DNA of 64,000 nt. Origin: Micromonospora_H sonneratiae (lineage in GTDB: Bacteria > Actinomycetota > Actinomycetes > Mycobacteriales > Micromonosporaceae). The translations under genes and the position numbers were made by a program. The first letter of the stretch is position 1, and every line of letters begins with the position of its first letter. The notes below the pieces were generated by a model. That model was not told the origin of the DNA. It saw only the letters and a program-made list of their open reading frames with translations, and did not search any database. Where the stretch lies: assembly GCF_042679305.1 (NCBI RefSeq), contig NZ_JBHTMP010000033.1, positions 13,748 to 77,747 of the forward strand. Reading direction: 5' to 3'. This document shows, piece after piece, positions 59,617 to 64,000 of this stretch.

Positions 59617-61482
59617 CTACCTCCGCTCACCGGCGTCCGGAGTCAACACCCGGGCCCGGACGAGCACCTCGTCGAGCTGTTTGATCCGGGACCGTATCGT
59701 CTCCCGTTCCGACTGCAGCCGGGTCCGGCGTCGCGCCCGGTCAGCCTTGTCCTCGGCCATCGCCCGGTCGATTTCGGCGATGTGCGCGTCGAGCTGCTGC
59801 AACCGTCGTTCGATCGCGTCGTCCAGGGCGAGGGTCAGGGCGTACTGCAGGTCGGTGAACCGGTGGGTGATCTCGTCGGACAGCGCCGCGCGGGCCTCGG
59901 TCAGCACCTCCCGCAGCCAGACCCGGGCCTGTTGCCGGTCGCTCTGCACCCGCCGCCGGTAGAGGACGAACGCACCGGCGGCCAGTCCCAGGCCGAGGCC
60001 GGCGACCGGAATCAGCAGCCCACCGCCGATCAACGCGCCGGCACCGAGCGCCGACGCACCGGCCATGGCACCCCGACCGGCCATGAACGCCATCCCACCG
60101 GCGGACATGGCAACCATCATGTTGTCCTGGCCGCTGCCCTCCCGGCGGGGTTTGCTGGCCAGGGCGTGCCGCAGGGTGGCGTTGAGGCCACGTAACACGA
60201 ACTGCAGCTCGTGGGGCTGGAACACCTGGGTCAGGACCCGCTCGCCGACCTTGCGGAACCGGAACTCCAGGTCCTGGGAGAGGCGTACGGACAGCGCGTG
60301 CAACGCCTGGTCGACGTCCTGCGGAAGGGCCTTGAGCCCGTCCCCGCGCCCTTTCTCGATCCTGTTCAGGAAGTCTTCCTGTAGTTCGCCGACGGCGGTA
60401 CGCAGCCGTCCGGTGGCCTCCACCCGGGCCCGCTGCGTCTCGGTGCTCAACGCCAGCGACCACTGCCGGGACTCGGTACGTTTCCGCGCGGCCAGACCGG
60501 CCCGTTCCTGCTTGGCCGTGGTCATGTCCGCCGGGTCGGGATCGGTGGCCTTGAGCCGGTCACCGAGCGCCAGGTCCAACCGCACGAACTCGCTACGAAC
60601 GGTACGCAGCACATTGGCCTGGTGCAGCAGATGCCCCTTGCCGGCCAGGTCGATCAGGGCGTGCTGAAGTTCGGCGATCCGCGACTCGCGGACCAGTTCC
60701 CCGGCTGCCGCCTCGGGCAGGGTCATCGCCAACTCGGCCAGCCGGGCCGACACCGGAAACCAGCCGGCGGTGGCGAACCGTGGGGCGTGCGCCTGCAACT
60801 GGGCCCGGTCGTCGTCCCAGATCGTCCGCCACCCCGGGTACGCGTCGGTCTTGGTCAACGCGAAGACCACCGAGTTGACCCGCTTACTGGCCTCGATGAG
60901 GAAGTCCAGTTCCGGCTTGGCGAACGGAGCCGACGCGTCGACGACGAACAGCAGCGCGGTGGCCCGCTCGACCGCGTCGAGGGCGATCTCGGAGTGCATC
61001 GGGTCCAGACCACCGGTGCCCGGGGTGTCCACCAGGGTGAGGTGCCGCAACAGCGGCGCGTCGTGGCCCACCTCGATACGCCGGGGTGGGCGCAGCCCCT
61101 CCGGGAGACGTCCGAGGGTGGTGGCCCAGTCCCGTAGGTCGGACAGGCCCAGCGGCACCGGCTCCGACCGACCCGGCAGCCAGGCCCGCGCGCCGGGCCG
61201 GTCCGCCGGTACGAACTCCAGGTACGTGGAGGTGGCGACCGCCGCGTCCACGGGGGACAGGCCCGGCACACCGACGAGGGCGTTGACCAGCGAACTCTTT
61301 CCCCGTTTCGTCTCGCCGACGACCACGATCGACGGCCGGGTGACCGTACGTCGACGGATCATGTCCACGTCGGCGGCGGCGTCCGGGTCGGTCTTGCGTA
61401 GGAACGCCAGCGACACGTCCACCGCGCCGGTCAGCAGCTTGTCCAGCGCCGCCTCCGGGCGGGCGTGGGCGGTGCCCGTCAT
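59617..61482 (-). CDS. Dynamin-like GTPase with membrane segments
   Basis: A 621-residue bacterial dynamin. The P-loop is VVVGETKRGKSSLVNALVG, a switch-like threonine lies in AAVATSTYLEF, G3 is LTLVDTPGTGGLD and G4 is FALTKTDAYPGW. Long helices follow. A hydrophobic hairpin at about 455-505 (GASALGAGALIGGGLLIPVA, GLGLGLAAGAFVLYRRR) should insert in the membrane, and a C-terminal coiled coil (RARRRTRLQSERETIRSRIK) ends it. It probably works with the neighbouring dynamin-like protein in membrane remodelling or fission, perhaps at septa. Confidence 0.9.
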   Translation of the reverse strand: MTGTAHARPEAALDKLLTGAVDVSLAFLRKTDPDAAADVDMIRRRTVTRPSIVVVGETKRGKSSLVNALVGVPGLSPVDAAVATSTYLEFVPADRPGARAWLPGRSEPVPLGLSDLRDWATTLGRLPEGLRPPRRIEVGHDAPLLRHLTLVDTPGTGGLDPMHSEIALDAVERATALLFVVDASAPFAKPELDFLIEASKRVNSVVFALTKTDAYPGWRTIWDDDRAQLQAHAPRFATAGWFPVSARLAELAMTLPEAAAGELVRESRIAELQHALIDLAGKGHLLHQANVLRTVRSEFVRLDLALGDRLKATDPDPADMTTAKQERAGLAARKRTESRQWSLALSTETQRARVEATGRLRTAVGELQEDFLNRIEKGRGDGLKALPQDVDQALHALSVRLSQDLEFRFRKVGERVLTQVFQPHELQFVLRGLNATLRHALASKPRREGSGQDNMMVAMSAGGMAFMAGRGAMAGASALGAGALIGGGLLIPVAGLGLGLAAGAFVLYRRRVQSDRQQARVWLREVLTEARAALSDEITHRFTDLQYALTLALDDAIERRLQQLDAHIAEIDRAMAEDKADRARRRTRLQSERETIRSRIKQLDEVLVRARVLTPDAGERR

Positions 61483-61531
61483 CGTCTCGACCTTTCACGT
61501 CGCGGAGCCGGTCCGCCGGGTGTGGTGGCGC

Positions 61532-63049
61532 TCACCGCACACCCGCTTCGGCGCGGATCCGCTGGGACAGCAGGTAGAAGCCCCGGTGTGCGACCAGCGC
61601 GACCCGGGACTGGGCGGGGCTCGCACCGGCGACCGCGTACACCCGCCACCGGGTGGCTGCCTCCCGCGCCGACTGGTCCAACTGCTGCGGCCCGGCGTCG
61701 GGAAGGGAGAGGATCCACCGCGGGTCGGTGGACAGCGCCAACCGGGCCAGTTCCTGCTCCATCGGCGCGGGCAGTTCCACCGACCCGGCGCTGACCAGTT
61801 GGGCGACCTCCAACAGCCGCAGCCGGTGATACTCCGGCTGTTGCAGCACCCGCTCGATCGCGTCCCGGAGCAACTCCCGGTCCTCGGCCCGCTGGGCATG
61901 ACCGGCCACCTGCTCCAGGCCGGACAGCCCCCAACCGGCCTTAATCGCGTCGGTACGCCACCGGAACGCCTGGTCCAGTGTGTGCCGCAGGCGGGGAAAC
62001 CCGGACGCCTGGAACAACATGCGCACCAGATCACCGCTGGCCAACTGGGGGCGGGCAGCGAACTGGGCGATGGCGAACCCGATCCCGTACAGGTCCAGCC
62101 GGTGCAGCAGCCGCTCGCGTTGCTGGCGGGGCACGACGCAGTCCCGGGTGGTGAACAGGTCCACCGACGCCAGCAGGATCGTCCGCTCGGCCGACGGCAG
62201 CTGCGCCAGGGCCCGCAGCGCCTCACAGTCGGCGGCGGTCAGCCGGCCCGCCTCGGTCGTCTCGGCCAGCAACCCCACGACGGGAACCACGTCCGAGACG
62301 ATCCGCCGCAGCACCCGCGTCTGGTCGGTGGCCAGCGGCCCGGCCACCGGCCACGGGTCCGCCGCCCCGCTGACCAGTTTGTCCACCTTGTTGAACAGAC
62401 CGATCGAGTTGATCGGGTTGCTGGCCAGCCGGGCCGACGCGGCCCGGAACGCCTCCAGCGCCTGTACGTCGTCGTCGCGGACCGACTGGGTGAACACGTA
62501 GACGATCGCCTCGGCGCCGGAGATCGCCCCGGCGGAATCCTCGTCGAGGTCCTCGTCGAGCGGCGCGGCCCCGCCCTCGAACAACAACCGGCGTGCACCG
62601 GCGCTGACCGACGTGTTCGTCGAGGCCAACCCCGGGGTGTCCAGCACGGTGAGGTCCCGCAGATGGTCGCTGGTCAACGTGACGTCCACGAACGCGACAT
62701 CCGAACCCGGCACCCCCAGCCGCTGCGGAATCATCCCGGTCTCGTCCAACGGCAGGCTGACCCGCGCCCCGTCACGGCGTACCACGTCGACCCGGTCGAC
62801 CGTGCCGTAGCGGAACTGGGTGACGACCCGGGTGCATTCACCGACCTCGGTCGGGGCGACCCGCCGACCGATCAACGCGTTGACCAGAGTCGACTTCCCG
62901 GCCTTCAACCGGCCGGCGACAGCCACCCGCAGCGGTTCGTCGAGCCGTCGCCGGATGTCGAGGACCCGCGCCTGGCCGGCGGAGCCCAACCGGGGCCCCA
63001 CCTCGTCACACAGAGCGGCGACCCGGGCACTGAGTGGACCTGGACCCAT
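61532..63049 (-). CDS. Dynamin-like GTPase, soluble partner
   Basis: A 505-residue dynamin-like protein: P-loop VAVAGRLKAGKSTLVNALIG, a switch I-like Thr in GECTRVVTQF, G3 DLTVLDTPGLASTN and G4 IGLFNKVDKLVSG. A helical C-terminal half follows, without clear membrane spans. It is the first gene of the operon, 49 bp before the membrane-inserted partner. Side-by-side dynamin pairs are typical of actinobacteria and cyanobacteria, where two different subunits assemble together. Confidence 0.88.
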   Translation of the reverse strand: MGPGPLSARVAALCDEVGPRLGSAGQARVLDIRRRLDEPLRVAVAGRLKAGKSTLVNALIGRRVAPTEVGECTRVVTQFRYGTVDRVDVVRRDGARVSLPLDETGMIPQRLGVPGSDVAFVDVTLTSDHLRDLTVLDTPGLASTNTSVSAGARRLLFEGGAAPLDEDLDEDSAGAISGAEAIVYVFTQSVRDDDVQALEAFRAASARLASNPINSIGLFNKVDKLVSGAADPWPVAGPLATDQTRVLRRIVSDVVPVVGLLAETTEAGRLTAADCEALRALAQLPSAERTILLASVDLFTTRDCVVPRQQRERLLHRLDLYGIGFAIAQFAARPQLASGDLVRMLFQASGFPRLRHTLDQAFRWRTDAIKAGWGLSGLEQVAGHAQRAEDRELLRDAIERVLQQPEYHRLRLLEVAQLVSAGSVELPAPMEQELARLALSTDPRWILSLPDAGPQQLDQSAREAATRWRVYAVAGASPAQSRVALVAHRGFYLLSQRIRAEAGVR

Positions 63050-63257
63050 GACTCGTCAACCGGTGGGACGGTCGGCGACAATGGAACGAATCCGCAGGTC
63101 GTGCTCGCTCATCTCGATTTGGTGTCCCTCCATGTTCCGGCAGGGCGAGGCACCCCTGCCGGACCTCACACTATGAATATCCTGCCGGCGCAGGATCCCA
63201 TGTTCGTGCCACCGTCTCACGTCCCGGTGGCGGTAGGCCCTGGCGGGGGGAGGAACA

Positions 63258-64000
63258 GTGCCACACGCATCCGGCGACCTGACCGAAGCCCCATCCGACC
63301 ACGCGACCGAACCCCCTCGACCACATCCCGTCGTCGACGAGGCGATGCGGCTGCTGGCCACGCCCGGCCTGGTGGTGATCGTCGGCGGCCCCGGCTGCGG
63401 ACGCAGCACCGTCCTGCACCACCTCGGTTCCGGCTTCCACGGCCCGGTGTTCCACGGCGGGGGCCTGGCCACCCTGCGCTCGACGCCGGCCTTCGCCCTG
63501 ACCCGGGCGCTGCGGGTCCGTCTACCCACCCGGGATCCCGCGCTGCTGGCCGAGGCGGTGCGCTCCCGGGTACGCGGCGGCCTGCTGCTGCTCGACGACC
63601 TGCACTGGGCCGACCCGGTCACCCTGGCCGCGCTGACCCCGCTGGCGGCGCACTGCCGGGTCGCGGTCGCCCTGCGCACCCCGCACCGACTGCCCACGTC
63701 GGCGGTCGAGGCGCTGCGTACTGCCGCCACCGGCTGGTTGCCCGTACCGGCCCTCAGCCCCGACGCCGCCGCCGACCTGGCCCGCGCCGTCGCACCGGGG
63801 CTGGACCCGATCCAGGTAGCTGACGTGGTTGCCCGGGCCGGGGGAGCACCGCTGGCCGTCACCGCCCTGGCCCGACACAGCGGCACCGGTCCCCGTACCG
63901 CCACGAGACCGGCCGACGAGCAGCCCGCCGTCGACCAGCTCGCCTACGCGGTGGCCACCGCGCTGGCTGACCTGACCCGGCCGGCCCGGACCGCGCTGGC
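63258..64000 (+). CDS. Large ATPase regulator, N-terminal part
   Basis: The first 247 residues of a protein that runs off the right edge, starting at GTG 63258 behind GGGGGAGGA. Walker A is VVIVGGPGCGRSTVLHHLG and Walker B is GLLLLDDLHWADPVTLAAL, the DDLHWAD form seen in LuxR-type LAL and SARP-like AAA/STAND regulators. An Arg/Pro-rich low-complexity link follows (GPRTATRPADEQP). It is divergent from the dynamin operon across 208 bp. Whether it ends in a LuxR HTH cannot be seen here. Confidence 0.8.
   Translation, partial: MPHASGDLTEAPSDHATEPPRPHPVVDEAMRLLATPGLVVIVGGPGCGRSTVLHHLGSGFHGPVFHGGGLATLRSTPAFALTRALRVRLPTRDPALLAEAVRSRVRGGLLLLDDLHWADPVTLAALTPLAAHCRVAVALRTPHRLPTSAVEALRTAATGWLPVPALSPDAAADLARAVAPGLDPIQVADVVARAGGAPLAVTALARHSGTGPRTATRPADEQPAVDQLAYAVATALADLTRPARTAL

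Noticed and set aside
60770..63823. 1017-codon plus-strand frame over the dynamin genes
   Set aside because: Both dynamin-like GTPases on the other strand have complete G-motifs. The long frame is a low-complexity shadow.

Overview
The window is GC-rich actinobacterial DNA with many GTG starts, 4-bp ATGA/GTGA gene overlaps and actinomycete family markers: an F420-type nitroreductase, WYL regulators, a cis-prenyltransferase, a type II thymidine kinase, a YeiH permease and paired dynamin-like GTPases. The content fits a Micromonosporaceae-like genome. That placement is an inference from gene content, not a measured phylogeny.

Positions 1-24100 form a patchwork of small regulator-plus-enzyme units separated by transposon debris. 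The units are MarR/hydrolase, a MarR-GNAT fusion, permease-kinase-response regulator, MerR/hydrolase, a membrane metallo-hydrolase with TetR, RidA/WYL, LysR/MFS and an isochorismatase-like protein. The debris includes serine-resolvase relics (3.6-3.9 kb, 17.3-17.7 kb), Tn3 tnpA relics (10.2-11.2, 17.7-18.0, 22.9-23.5 kb), IS21-like terminal repeats (9.26-9.32, 10.07-10.16 kb) and an ISL3 tail (24.1-24.4 kb).

Positions 24440-33505 are the highlight. An already defective IS5-type transposase gene is split by a complete Tn3-family transposon (25206-33273, 8068 bp). It has 38-bp terminal inverted repeats and a perfect 5-bp target duplication (AGCAA). It encodes TnpA and a tyrosine recombinase with an IR1-IR2-DR resolution site, and carries a MarR/MFS-efflux/DUF1330 cargo operon. 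Nested in it, in the terminator hairpin just after tnpA, is a 725-bp miniature Tn3-derived element (28402-29126). This has its own 38-bp ends, its own target duplication (TGCTC), a second resolution site of different sequence but identical geometry, the 3' stub of a deleted tyrosine recombinase and one small gene.

Positions 33505-38440 hold a HEAT-like repeat protein, a DUF1062 protein, a broken S9 peptidase gene, a 24-bp hairpin and an HNH endonuclease. From 38.5 kb to the right end the DNA looks like ordinary chromosome: MarR/aldo-keto reductase/isochorismatase-like with a shared operator, methyltransferases, GNAT, DedA, a PrmC-like methyltransferase, a ricin-type lectin, UppS, WYL, a XerC/D-like recombinase, an F420-nitroreductase/hemerythrin fusion, AidB-like acyl-CoA dehydrogenase, LysR/YeiH, thymidine kinase and an UMF1 transporter. 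A four-gene operon (two dynamin-like GTPases, an acidic protein and a glycerophosphodiesterase) follows, then the start of a large ATPase regulator. No rRNA, tRNA or CRISPR array was recognised.
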